DNA from: Nephrocerus scutellatus
Taxonomy: Eukaryota; Arthropoda; Insecta; Diptera; Pipunculidae
Assembly (NCBI GenBank): GCA_947095585.1
Contig: OX352766.1
Location: 22,310,939-22,374,938 of the forward strand
DNA: 64,000 nt
Direction: 5' to 3'
Shown: in pieces, positions 53,758 through 64,000 of the stretch
Position numbering within the stretch: the stretch's first letter is position 1
Layout of the letters: the number at the start of each line of letters is the position of its first letter
The notes under the pieces: model-generated
What the model saw: the letters and a program-made list of their open reading frames with translations, nothing else
What the model was told of the DNA's origin: nothing
The model's database searches: none
Translations under genes and position numbers: made by a program

Positions 53758-56504
53758 TGGTTGTTCTTTTGCAACAAAACTGTCTTATGCTGTTATGTGT
53801 GATTTTGGTGCATGGATGACAGAACGTGGTGCGAGTATTGCGCTGGTGCAAGAGCCTTATGCTGCTGATGGCAGTATAAGGGGTCTACCAGCCAATATGC
53901 GTGTGTTCCCTGACTCCAGACTGAATACTGCGATTGTCGTGAATGACGTAAATGTCGAATGTTTAGCCGTTCCTGAACTCTCCAATGAATGGGGATCGTG
54001 TGTTTGCGTCAAAGGTGAATTCGGAGAACTTTACTTGGTGAGTGCCTATTGCAAGTATGGCGACCCTCTGGAGCCCTATCTAGCCTATATGGATTCGGTA
54101 CTGCTACTGGTTAGCAGTACGCCTGTAATCCTTGGCTTGGACGCTAATGCATCCTCCCCTCTCTGGTTCTCGAAGGCCGGACGAACATCCGGCCTTCCGA
54201 ACGTGGTTAGGGGAGAGATGCTAAGTGAATTTTTGGTGGCGCACTCGTGCCAGGTTCTCAACGAGCCATCAAGCAATTGCACGTTTGATGGTCCCGGAGG
54301 TGTTAGCGACATCGATGTGACGATTTGCAATGAGGCTGCAGGCGGGGTCTTCGAATTTCGCTGGAGAATAGTTAAAGGCCGTGGTTTTAGTGACCACAGT
54401 CTAATTGAGGTTAATTTTAATCTCAATGGGACTGTTGGTCTACACGAGGTTGACTTTTCTAGACGATGGCGCATTGGTGGTGCGGAATAATCATGATCCC
54501 TGGGGCCAGGTCTATCGTATATGCAGGGGAAAGCGGGCGATTGATAATATATGTGGCATAAGGGTTGGTAGCAACACGATGCATACGTGGACGAGTAGTG
54601 CAGAAGCACTTCTTTGAGAGTTCTTTCCTGAGGCTGATCCACCGCGGTACGGTCCGATGAATCGGCTTGGATATGAAGATGTTCCATCTTTAGATCCTGC
54701 CGAGTTGTTGGAGTGTATGGCGCTGGTGAGATCTCGGAAATCGCCTGGGATGGATGGAATGACTGGTGAGATGTGTAAAAGCATCTGGCGGGCCATTCCG
54801 GACTATATCTCAGTGATCTTCGAGAAGTGTATGCGTGAAAGTTACTTTCCCACTGTATGGAAATCTGCGAAAGTGGTCGTGCTGCTGAAGTCACCAGATA
54901 AGGTCAGAAGCGACCCCCGTTCCTACCGTGGCATTAGTCTTCTTCCGGTGCTTGGAAAAGTGCTGGAGAGGGTTATGGTGCGGAGGCTGGGGGAAGTTCT
55001 GACCAGTCTGATGTCTGACAGACAGTACGGCTTCAGAGCGGGTCGAAGTACGGAAGATGCCTGGCTATATGTTAAAGATTGCGTGGATGCAAGTGATAGC
55101 AAGTATGTCCTTGGAATCTTCGTAGATTTCAAGGGCGCATTTGACTACTTGAGTTGGGACAGTGTGGTTGAGAGGTTGATCGGAGTCGGTTGTCATGAAG
55201 TATCTCTCTGGCGGAGCTACTTCAGTGACAGACAGGCTTGCTGTGTGGGAGTGATCGATAGAGTGTACAGAAGTGTCACTCGTGGTTGCCCCCAAGGGTC
55301 CATATGTGGTCCATTTATATGGAACCTCATGATGGATACCCTTTTGGATCAGCTATCACGGGTGTGCAACTGTTGCGCGTATGCTGACGATTTACTCCTC
55401 ATAGTTGAGATAGAATCGCGGCTTGTGTTGGAGCGGAGGAGCGTCGAATTCATGTCGATTGTTCATAGCTGGGGAATTGGTGCTGGGGTAAGTGTTTCGT
55501 TGGAGAAGACGAAGATGATTCTGCTTAAGGGCAAATTGTCTGCCAATAGGCCTCCGTCTGTCAGATTCAACGGCACTTACCTTAAGTATGCCAAGCAAGT
55601 GAAATACCTTGGAATCAGCATGAGTGAGCGTATGAGTTTTGAGGTTCATTTGCTTGAGCTTAGGAAGCGGTTCTTAAGAGTGATTGGTCCACTGCGTCGG
55701 GTGCTTAGGCGTGAATGGGGCCTTGACAGGCGTGCCGTGCGTATCATTTACGGTGGTCTCTTTGTTGCCTGTGCGGCATATGGGGCTGTTGTGTGGTACA
55801 AGGCAGTCATGCTTGTTAAGGGCATGGCTATGATAAATTCTGCTCAGCGGGCCGTTCTACTTGCCTGCTTGCCGGTTTGTCGCACAGTCTCGACGGAGGC
55901 AATGCAGGTGTTAATGGGTGTTCCTCCTCTTGACTTGGATATTATCCGAAGAAGCTTAGTCTTCAAGGTCAGAAGAGGTAAGCCCTTCCTGCAGTGTGAC
56001 TGGCTGGTTGGGGATGATGTGGCGGACAGGAGCCTTAGCCAGACTAAGGTTCTTCTGGAAGAAGCTATGTTGTCAAAATGGCAGGCCAGGTGGAACGATT
56101 CTGTTGATGGAAGGGTGACGTACGGGTTCATCAGGGACGTGCAATATGCCAGTGTAAACACGGAGTTAAAATTTAGCCTTAAGCTGGGCTTCTTGCTCAC
56201 TGGTCATGGTAGCCTTAATGCATTTTTGCATCAAAGGCACCTCAGTGAAGTTGAGGGCTGTGTTTGCGGTTTCCCTAGTGAAGACTGGCGGCACGTTCTT
56301 TGTGAGTGTCCTTTGTACTCGGACGTCAGAAATCTGAATGCCATGGGAGTTCGGGGGCTAAACGGAGTGTATGATGTCGGATCAGCTTTATGCTGCAGGG
56401 AACAAGTCGAATGTCGGAATGTGTACGCAAGATTGGTCTTTGCGCGGCGGAGAGCTAGGCAGCTTGGTGTTGCGGGTGTCGGCGTCGACAGACTGACTGA
56501 CTAA
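53757..56504 (+). pseudogene. R1-B ORF2, broken
   Basis: From the TAATG start a small deletion near 53785 shifts frame; the endonuclease is then readable to 54482 (it retains NASSPLW). About 360 bp corresponding to 21821-22178 of R1-B1 are deleted, TGA stands at 54615-54617 (GGA in B1), and the RT to C-terminus is open from 54657 to 56504 with FVDFKGAFDYL and CAYADDLLLI. Confidence 0.93.
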
Positions 56505-57066
56505 TTACGAACGGAAGGACAGATGGACAACTTGGACGGAAATGGACGACTTAGGGACGGAAATCTGACTGACGATGGGCTACCAGTCCCGAGTTGTGAG
56601 GAACTCAACTGGAGTAGTGGCTGCGTGATTGGAGGCTGCTGGTTGCTAGTCCAGCTTCTGGCCGCCGGCGCTCACGCGGTTGCTACGAAATCCCACCGGA
56701 GATTTTTCTGGTACCACGGGTGTCGGGGAGCCCACGGATGAATGTCCGTCCCCGGCAGATGGAGCGGCCCTTCGGGGAGTTATCGTGGTGGCTGTGGTTA
56801 TGCCCAAGCGGGAAGACAATAGTCGGCGTGGAGTTGCGTTTGAACCAACCGGGTGCCGTGACCCATAGAATGGCAGAGATTTAGATAGGTCTCGTTCCCA
56901 TCAGTGAGAACGCTTGGCCCTTACACCCAGTTATAATGATACATCTGCAATAGAATATATTGTGGATGGGCGTTGATCGGCGTTCCAAAACCGAATCCGT
57001 GTCCGAAGAGGACCGTGGGGTAATGCGTTTGTTGCAGGTAACCACGTTAATCTCTTAGACAGTTTC
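56505..57066 (+). other. R1-B 3' UTR (copy 3)
   Basis: Same structured tail as 24198-24757; the GTCGGGGA/TCCCCGGC stem is conserved. Confidence 0.75.
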
Positions 57067-57080
57067 TGTCCCTATCTACT
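57067..57080 (+). repeat. R1 target site
   Basis: Consensus 14-mer between R1-B3 and SIDE3. Confidence 0.95.
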
Positions 57081-57843
57081 CCCCCGAGGGGGCCGCTGTA
57101 TCTTACTTAGCTGTCTGGTTATTATAAGTTTGATACTTGGTCTTACTCGGTAGATTATAGTGGCAGGGGGCTAGTGCTTAGAGTCTCAAGCACGAGCACT
57201 GTCTAAGAACGAAGCGCCCCTACCGTACATACTGCAGGCGGTATTGCTCGGGATAGTTTCTATCCGGGGCGGCCTAGGATTGAAACCACCCTAGTGTCAA
57301 ATGATAGGATACGAGGTTCCGGACGAATCGAATCGCCCAGGTACTCATTCTGAAAGAGCTGAGTCCCTTGATGGCAGATCTCACCAAGGTCGCGTTGGTA
57401 CTACGGGGGTTGGATGCCCACAGACAAGGTTTAATCTCCTCGGAGGTTTAACTGAGTCTGGGCCAACCTTTGGTTGAGGTCCAGTTTATTCTGGCTTTGG
57501 CCTACGTAGTGGCTGTGGCTTACTACCCAAATGCGGGTAGAATACTAGCATGGTAACATCAGCGTGGGGACTGATGTTACCAAAAATCTTTGGTACATCA
57601 GAAGACCGTCCTGATGTTACCGGTGCGATGATGCGTTCTCTGTGGAGTTGCATAGATCAACCGGTTGTCGAAAAACCAAAGATCGGCAGGGACGTAAGAT
57701 AGGTCCTGCTCTAACCATTGAGTTAATACTGGCACATCAGTCTATGATGGACGTTGATTGTCGTATAACGAATCCAAGTCCGAAGAGGACCGTGGGGTAA
57801 ACCATTCACTGGAGGCATCCACGTTAATCCAAAGACACTTCAT
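57081..57843 (+). mobile_element. SIDE3: diverged SIDE copy
   Basis: 763 bp. The first 100 bp match SIDE1/2, then the 5' module is diverged in sequence while stems persist: 57177-57182/57202-57207 (CTTAGA/TCTAAG) in place of CTTTAAAAA/TTTTTAAAG, and 57229-57233/57240-57244 in place of ATACAA/TTGTGT. About 20 bp are missing near 57329. Confidence 0.75.
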
Positions 57844-57857
57844 TGTCCCTATCTACT
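57844..57857 (+). repeat. R1 target site
   Basis: Consensus 14-mer between SIDE3 and R1-E1. Confidence 0.95.
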
Positions 57858-58305
57858 CCTTAGACAAACCTTCGACACGAACAGACGTTCAACAGAAAGT
57901 TTTAAAGAGGCAACTAGACCAGCGATTTTTATTGCTACACACGCAAACAGAAAAACTTTTATTACTTCAGCAAAAGTGAGAAAAATAACAAAACAATACA
58001 CACAGAACACAATTTCGCAAACACACAAATACACACACACACACACACACACAGTGCGCAGTTATAAAACTCCGACGCGAACTAACGCATTAGTGCGCGA
58101 CCCATAAAAATTAAACACGTGCCGAAGTGAAGTGAAGAAATACGCTACCTGCTTATTACGCGAAATAAAGTGATAATTAAGTGTAGTGCAAATTTCTAGC
58201 CGTCGGCATTTGTATTTTACAATTCTTGGAATTTATCTTTTATTATAACATATAAAAATAACAAAAGTGATCACATCAGTGAAAAGAGAAATAAATCGCC
58301 AAACG
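57858..58305 (+). other. R1-E 5' UTR
   Basis: 448 bp. One hairpin motif AGCGATTTTTATTGCT at 57921-57936 and a (CA)n run at about 58029-58052. Confidence 0.75.
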
Positions 58306-59733
58306 ATGGAAAGCAGCGACAGCGAGAGAATTGAGGTAAACGCGGGGAAACCCAAACCACTCAGCAAACGTGTGGCAAAAGAGAGACAGCAAAAGAGGAC
58401 AGCATGCCTGGACAAACATCGGGAAATCTCTCCTTCAAAGAAAAAAAAAAAGGAAATCACGACGCATCTGGTGAATCGATGGACGAAGAGCCAGAGGCAA
58501 AAGAAAAAGCAGGTAAGAAAGTTAAATTTCCTACAATCATAAATATATCCGACCATGAACTTACTGACGGCGAAGTTTGCAACAATAAGGGGCAAACTGA
58601 AAAAAATAGGGTTATAAAACAAAAATCTGCAGCCGAAAAAATCACCAATACATTGGAGAACATTGAGGTATCACTTGACAAATACCCGAATACGACGACT
58701 ATTAAGAAAACATTCTTAGAAAATCAGGGGGAAATCCTGCGAACTTGTCTCAGCTTGGTCGCGACAATTAGCGATAAGGAGACAGAAATTCGCGAACTGT
58801 GGAAAAAAATCCACGACATAGAAAAAAAAGACAGGGAAACAGTAGTGACAAAAATAACCGGACAAATTATTGGCACAAAAACGGCAAACAAACCGAATAT
58901 TAGGGTAATACCTCCAGGGTACAACGCTAACTTTCCACCAATAGGTCGAAAATCCAGAGATCGTCAAACTCTAGGACGAGACATTCGATGGTAGTTAGCT
59001 GTAACGACAAAGAGGCTAACACCAAAAAAACCATTAGGGAAGTAATCAAAGGAGCAAACCTGGCACCATTCAATGCATGGAAAACCATACAAAATGGTAA
59101 ATGCATAATTGAGTCGGAATCAAAAAAAGAACAGGAAAAACTCAAAGAAGCATTGGACAATGCAAAAAAGCAACTGACAACAAGGCCATTCAAGACACCA
59201 AATCCCGTACTCATTATCTTGGGAGTTGACTCAGAGGCCGCGCTTAACGAAACGACCATCGGCAGCGATCTCACACAATACAATCCCATAATTGCGGAAA
59301 AAATTGCGGTACAGAAACCATGAAAAAAGGGATCAAATTCCTAACAAAAAGGAAATGCCGGAACCTCCAGAAAGAAAACTGGAAGATAGAGGTAACCCCA
59401 GATGTATATAAAGTCCTCATCAAAGAAGAACGAGTCGTGATCGATTGCACATATGCTTACCTTAAGGAATGCATCAAGTTGGCAAGGTGCTACAAATGCC
59501 AGAGTTACGGGCATGTAGCAAAATACTGCAAGTCCACAAAGGAAATTTGTCCAAAATGTGCCGAAAAGACCGACAACAAAGATCACATTTGCGGAAACAG
59601 AACCATATGCTGTATAAACTGCAAGGATATGGGAGGAAAAAATACCCAACACTGCGCCTGGGACAGAAATTGTCCAATCTATATTAAGAAATTAAAACAG
59701 ACCGGACATCTCATCAACTATGGTAATAATTAA
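58306..59733 (+). pseudogene. R1-E ORF1, three frameshifts
   Basis: ATG 58306. Frame is lost at an A11 run (58441-58451), again near 58985 and again near 59312 (one missing base each). Zinc knuckles are intact in the last segment (CYKCQSYGHVAKYC, CPKCAEKTDNKDHIC, CCINCKDM). The last two shifts are shared with copy 2. ORF2 starts inside the end of this ORF as in C/D. Confidence 0.9.
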
Positions 59734-60640
59734 AACCATACAAGTAAACATAGGCAGAGGCAAAGAAGCCACAAACCTATTGGAAAGAACAATGGAAGAA
59801 AGGAACGTCGATATAGCCCTAATTCAAGAACCATATAGAAGAATGAAAGTTAGTAAAAACTTCACTCTCTATATGCACCATGTAACAGGCGCTCTAAAAG
59901 CCAAGACGGCGATCGTCGCAAGAAACAGTACCATGTCGGCATTGCTTCTTCGAGAATTTACTGACGACAATTTGGTAACTATTAAAGTTACCAATACAAT
60001 ACCGAATATTATTGTTGCATCGGTATACATGGAGCCCGTTTCTCGGATGAAAAGACACTTTATAAAAATAAAGAGCATCATCCAGAAATATAGAAATAAT
60101 ATCTTAATAGCTGGAGATATTAATTCTAAAAACCCACTATGGGGTGGCGAGACCATAGACCGAAGAGGAGAACGGTTTATGGATCTTATAGCCAAAGAAG
60201 GCCTAAGCATAAAGAATAATTGCGACAGCGAACCTACATTCTTTACCAGCCATGGAGAAAGCTGGGTAGATATAACCCTTACGAAGCAACTAAGCATCGA
60301 AGGATGGAAAGTCGAGACTACCGAAACACTAAGCGACCATAGGTACATAGCATTCAGTATCAACACTGAAATGGAAGCTATAAGAATAGCTCAGACCTAT
60401 AACACAGCAAGAGCTAACTGGTCTAGTTTCGAGCGACATCTACAAAACCATGTTTGGCAAACAAATGACAGGGAATTGTCAGCAAATGATTGTGCCACAG
60501 AACTCCAAGCCTTAGCGACGGCAGCTTGTAGTGCAGCTATCCCGCTAAGAACTGGAGGAATAATGATAAAATACAAACCATGGTGGACAAGGGAGCTCCA
60601 ATCCCAAAGGAGAGAAACCAGGAAAAGGCGAGTCCCTTGA
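59720..60640 (+). pseudogene. R1-E ORF2, endonuclease part only
   Basis: ATG 59720 overlaps ORF1 by 14 nt. 303 codons of APE endonuclease and linker (QEPYRRM, GDINSKNPLWGG, SDHRYIAF) are open, then the SIDE tail supplies two extra codons and a stop. No RT remains. Confidence 0.93.
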
Positions 60641-61112
60641 TGGCAGATCTCACCAAGGTCGCGTTGGTACTACGGGGGTTGGATGCCCACAGACAAGGTT
60701 TAATCTCCTCGGAGGTTTAACTGAGTCTGGGCCAACCTTTGGTTGAGGTCCAGTTTATTCTGGCTTTGGCCTACGTAGTGGCTGTGGCTTACTACCCAAA
60801 TGCGGGTAGAACACTAGCATGGTAACATCAGCGTGGGGACTGATGTTACCAAAAATCTTTGGTACATCAGAAGACCGTCCTGATGTTACCGGTGCGATGA
60901 TGCGTTCTCTGTGGAGTTGCATAGATCAACCGGTTGTCGAAAAACCAAAGATCGGCAGGGACGTAAGATAGGTCCTGCTCTAACCATTGAGTTAATACTG
61001 GCACATCAGTCTATGATGGACGTTGATTGTCGTATAACGAATCCAAGTCCGAAGAGGACCGTGGGGTAAACCATTCACTGGAGGCATCCACGTTAATCCA
61101 AAGACACTTCAT
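60630..61112 (+). mobile_element. SIDE4, 3' part
   Basis: Corresponds to 57361-57843 of SIDE3; created by the duplication join, not by a new insertion. Contains the same tail hairpins. Confidence 0.92.
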
Positions 61113-61126
61113 TGTCCCTATCTACT
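61113..61126 (+). repeat. R1 target site
   Basis: Consensus 14-mer between SIDE4 and R1-E2. Confidence 0.95.
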
Positions 61127-61570
61127 CCTTAGACAAACCTTCGACACGAACAGACGTTCAACAGAAAGTTTTAAAGAGGCAACTAGACCAGCGATTTTTA
61201 TTGCTACACACGCAAACAGAAAAACTTTTATTACTTCAGCAAAAGTGAGAAAAATAACAAAACAATACACACAGAACACAATTTCGCAAACACACAAATA
61301 CACACACACACACACACAGTGCGCAGTTATAAAACTCCGACGCGAACTAACGCATTAGTGCGCGACCCATAAAAATTAAACACGTGCCGAAGTGAAGTGA
61401 AGAAATACGCTACCTGCTTATTACGCGAAATAAAGTGATAATTAAGTGTAGTGCAAATTTCTAGCCGTCGGCATTTGTATTTTACAATTCTTGGAATTTA
61501 TCTTTTATTATAACATATAAAAATAACAAAAGTGATCACATCAGTGAAAAGAGAAATAAATCGCCAAACG
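61127..61570 (+). other. R1-E 5' UTR (copy 2)
   Basis: Hairpin motif at 61190-61205; (CA)n shorter by four bases than in copy 1. Confidence 0.75.
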
Positions 61571-62997
61571 ATGGAAAGCAGCGACAGCGAGAGAATTGAG
61601 GTAAACGCGGGGAAACCCAAACCACTCAGCAAACGTGTGGCAAAAGAGAGACAGCAAAAGAGGACAGCATGCCTGGACAAACATCGGGAAATCTCTCCTT
61701 CAAAGAAAAAAAAAAGGAAATCACGACGCATCTGGTGAATCGATGGACGAAGAGCCAGAGGCAAAAGAAAAAGCAGGTAAGAAAGTTAAATTTCCTACAA
61801 TCATAAATATATCCGACCATGAACTTACTGACGGCGAAGTTTGCAACAATAAGGGGCAAACTGAAAAAAATAGGGTTATAAAACAAAAATCTGCAGCCGA
61901 AAAAATCACCAATACATTGGAGAACATTGAGGTATCACTTGACAAATACCCGAATACGACGACTATTAAGAAAACATTCTTAGAAAATCAGGGGGAAATC
62001 CTGCGAACTTGTCTCAGCTTGGTCGCGACAATTAGCGATAAGGAGACAGAAATTCGCGAACTGTGGAAAAAAATCCACGACATAGAAAAAAAAGACAGGG
62101 AAACAGTAGTGACAAAAATAACCGGACAAATTATTGGCACAAAAACGGCAAACAAACCGAATATTAGGGTAATACCTCCAGGGTACAACGCTAACTTTCC
62201 ACCAATAGGTCGAAAATCCAGAGATCGTCAAACTCTAGGACGAGACATTCGATGGTAGTTAGCTGTAACGACAAAGAGGCTAACACCAAAAAAACCATTA
62301 GGGAAGTAATCAAAGGAGCAAACCTGGCACCATTCAATGCATGGAAAACCATACAAAATGGTAAATGCATAATTGAGTCGGAATCAAAAAAAGAACAGGA
62401 AAAACTCAAAGAAGCATTGGACAATGCAAAAAAGCAACTGACAACAAGGCCATTCAAGACACCAAATCCCGTACTCATTATCTTGGGAGTTGACTCAGAG
62501 GCCGCGCTTAACGAAACGACCATCGGCAGCGATCTCACACAATACAATCCCATAATTGCGGAAAAAATTGCGGTACAGAAACCATGAAAAAAGGGATCAA
62601 ATTCCTAACAAAAAGGAAATGCCGGAACCTCCAGAAAGAAAACTGGAAGATAGAGGTAACCCCAGATGTATATAAAGTCCTCATCAAAGAAGAACGAGTC
62701 GTGATCGATTGCACATATGCTTACCTTAAGGAATGCATCAAGTTGGCAAGGTGCTACAAATGCCAGAGTTACGGGCATGTAGCAAAATACTGCAAGTCCA
62801 CAAAGGAAATTTGTCCAAAATGTGCCGAAAAGACCGACAACAAAGATCACATTTGCGGAAACAGAACCATATGCTGTATAAACTGCAAGGATATGGGAGG
62901 AAAAAATACCCAACACTGCGCCTGGGACAGAAATTGTCCAATCTATATTAAGAAATTAAAACAGACCGGACATCTCATCAACTATGGTAATAATTAA
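61571..62997 (+). pseudogene. R1-E ORF1, frameshifted (copy 2)
   Basis: Same as 58306-59733, but the A run has 10 instead of 11 A, which is also out of frame (9 or 12 would restore it). The two downstream frameshifts are shared. Confidence 0.9.
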
Positions 62998-64000
62998 AAC
63001 CATACAAGTAAACATAGGCAGAGGCAAAGAAGCCACAAACCTATTGGAAAGAACAATGGAAGAAAGGAACGTCGATATAGCCCTAATTCAAGAACCATAT
63101 AGAAGAATGAAAGTTAGTAAAAACTTCACTCTCTATATGCACCATGTAACAGGCGCTCTAAAAGCCAAGACGGCGATCGTCGCAAGAAACAGTACCATGT
63201 CGGCATTGCTTCTTCGAGAATTTACTGACGACAATTTGGTAACTATTAAAGTTACCAATACAATACCGAATATTATTGTAGCATCGGTATACATGGAGCC
63301 CGTTTCTCGGATGAAAAGACACTTTATAAAAATAAAGAGCATCATCCAGAAATATAGAAATAATATCTTAATAGCTGGAGATATTAATTCTAAAAACCCA
63401 CTATGGGGTGGCGAGACCATAGACCGAAGAGGAGAACGGTTTATGGATCTTATAGCCAAAGAAGGCCTAAGCATAAAGAATAATTGCGACAGCGAACCTA
63501 CATTCTTTACCAGCCATGGAGAAAGCTGGGTAGATATAACCCTTACGAAGCAACTAAGCATCGAAGGATGGAAAGTCGAGACTACCGAAACACTAAGCGA
63601 CCATAGGTACATAGCATTCAGTATCAACACTGAAATGGAAGCTATAAGAATAGCTCAGACCTATAACACAGCAAGAGCTAACTGGTCTAGTTTCGAGCGA
63701 CATCTACAAAACCATGTTTGGCAAACAAATGACAGGGAATTGTCAGCAAATGATTGTGCCACAGAACTCCAAGCCTTAGCGACGGCAGCTTGTAATGCAG
63801 CTATCCCGCTAAGAACTGGAGGAATAATGATAAAATACAAACCATGGTGGACAAGGGAGCTCCAATCCCAAAGGGGAGAAACCAGGAAAAGGCGAAGATG
63901 GATGCAAGAATCCACGGACAACATCAGAAGAGCAATTCTCAATAATGAGTACAAAAGTCAAAGAAATAAGCTCAAAAAGATTATAAAAGAAGCCAAATTT
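62984..64000 (+). CDS. R1-E ORF2, partial, open to window end
   Basis: 339 codons from ATG 62984 with no stop. APE endonuclease motifs as in copy 1 (ALIQEPYRRM, AGDINSKNPLWGG, SWVDITL, LSDHRYIAF), then the linker leading toward RT (RNKLKKIIKEAKF at the edge). Overlaps the ORF1 end by 14 nt. Confidence 0.9.
   Translation, partial: MVIIKTIQVNIGRGKEATNLLERTMEERNVDIALIQEPYRRMKVSKNFTLYMHHVTGALKAKTAIVARNSTMSALLLREFTDDNLVTIKVTNTIPNIIVASVYMEPVSRMKRHFIKIKSIIQKYRNNILIAGDINSKNPLWGGETIDRRGERFMDLIAKEGLSIKNNCDSEPTFFTSHGESWVDITLTKQLSIEGWKVETTETLSDHRYIAFSINTEMEAIRIAQTYNTARANWSSFERHLQNHVWQTNDRELSANDCATELQALATAACNAAIPLRTGGIMIKYKPWWTRELQSQRGETRKRRRWMQESTDNIRRAILNNEYKSQRNKLKKIIKEAKF

Larger units (their letters stand above)
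51644..57066 (+). mobile_element. R1-B copy 3, full-length but degenerate
   Basis: 5423 bp between target sites. Both ORFs are broken and about 360 bp of ORF2 are missing. Its leader is closer to B2 than to B1. Confidence 0.95.
57361..60629 (+). repeat. First copy of a 3.27-kb tandem duplication
   Basis: From inside SIDE3 through R1-E1; repeats from 60630 with offset 3269, dropping to 3264 after a (CA)n and an A-run length change. Confidence 0.94.
57858..60631 (+). mobile_element. R1-E copy 1, 3' truncated into SIDE
   Basis: 5' UTR, ORF1 and the endonuclease part of ORF2 of an element close to R1-D, cut at about 60631 by a join to the SIDE tail. Confidence 0.93.
60630..64000 (+). repeat. 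Second copy of the 3.27-kb duplication, running on past the breakpoint
   Basis: Matches 57361-60629 up to about 63893, then shows the R1-E sequence that was lost in copy 1. Confidence 0.93.
61127..64000 (+). mobile_element. R1-E copy 2, cut by window end
   Basis: Same leader and ORF1 as copy 1, with ORF2 continuing past the copy-1 breakpoint to the window edge. Whether it has RT and RNase H lies outside the window; expected from similarity to R1-D. Confidence 0.94.

Noticed and set aside
58436..58456. Programmed frameshift at the R1-E A run
   Set aside because: The two copies would need shifts in different directions, and other frameshifts in the same ORF show plain decay.
7796..61126. Regularly repeated 14-mer as a possible CRISPR or satellite repeat
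   Set aside because: Spacing follows element length and the sequence is the R1 target of 28S; it is a target duplication.
1..64000. Host protein-coding genes
   Set aside because: Every sizeable open frame is accounted for by R1-type elements, R2 or rRNA.

Overview
The window is a fragment of insect ribosomal-DNA heterochromatin made almost entirely of site-specific non-LTR retrotransposons, all on the + strand. The 28S rRNA sequence (two identical-looking segments, AT-rich expansion loops, R2 and R1 target sites 74 bp apart) looks very close to higher flies, so a cyclorrhaphan dipteran is the most likely host; I cannot name the species. No host protein gene, tRNA, intergenic spacer or 28S 3' end is visible.

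The organising signal is the 14-bp R1 target-site sequence TGTCCCTATCTACT, which occurs 17 times (two positions variant) and separates consecutive elements head to tail. By 5' UTR, ORFs and 3' UTR I distinguish: R1-A and R1-B (classic R1: gag-like ORF1 with three zinc knuckles, ORF2 with APE endonuclease, RT and CCHC, ORFs joined by TAATG); R1-C and R1-D, which sit in the same site but also carry an RNase H domain and a different ORF1/ORF2 overlap; R1-E, placed with C/D by ORF1 and endonuclease similarity but cut before any RT; an ORF1-only chimera with a C/D-type tail; a 163-bp mini-insert; and a 0.7-0.8 kb non-coding unit (here called SIDE) made of a structured 5' module plus an R1-type 3' UTR.

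Layout: 1-2738 R1-A1 (truncated) / 2736-4223 28S / 4224-7735 R2 / 7736-7809 28S / 7810-7972 mini-insert / 7987-8918 chimera / 8933-9649 SIDE1 / 9664-12816 R1-A2 / 12814-14301 28S / 14302-17813 R2 / 17814-17887 28S / 17888-18050 mini-insert / 18065-18996 chimera / 19011-24757 R1-B1 / 24772-30577 R1-C / 30592-31375 SIDE2 / 31390-36628 R1-A3 / 36643-42436 R1-D1 / 42451-42981 R1-B2 5' UTR / 42982-45703 R1-A4 3' half / 45718-51629 R1-D2 / 51644-57066 R1-B3 / 57081-57843 SIDE3 / 57858-60631 R1-E1 / 60630-61112 SIDE4 3' part / 61127-64000 R1-E2.

Three recent tandem duplications shaped it: about 10.08 kb (1-8932 and 10090-19010, only around ten substitutions and one 11-bp deletion noticed by eye), about 9.1 kb (33907-42981 and 42982-52168) and 3.27 kb (57361-60629 and 60630 onward). 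Three internal breakpoints (R1/28S, R1-B/R1-A, R1-E/SIDE) are non-homologous joins with 1-3 nt of shared sequence.

Elements that look coding-complete are R1-A3 (both ORFs open), R1-B1 (both open, with one suspicious endonuclease substitution) and the second R2 copy (ORF open for 989 codons without an AUG near its zinc finger). The remaining copies carry nonsense codons, frameshifts or deletions. All positions and alignments were made by eye.
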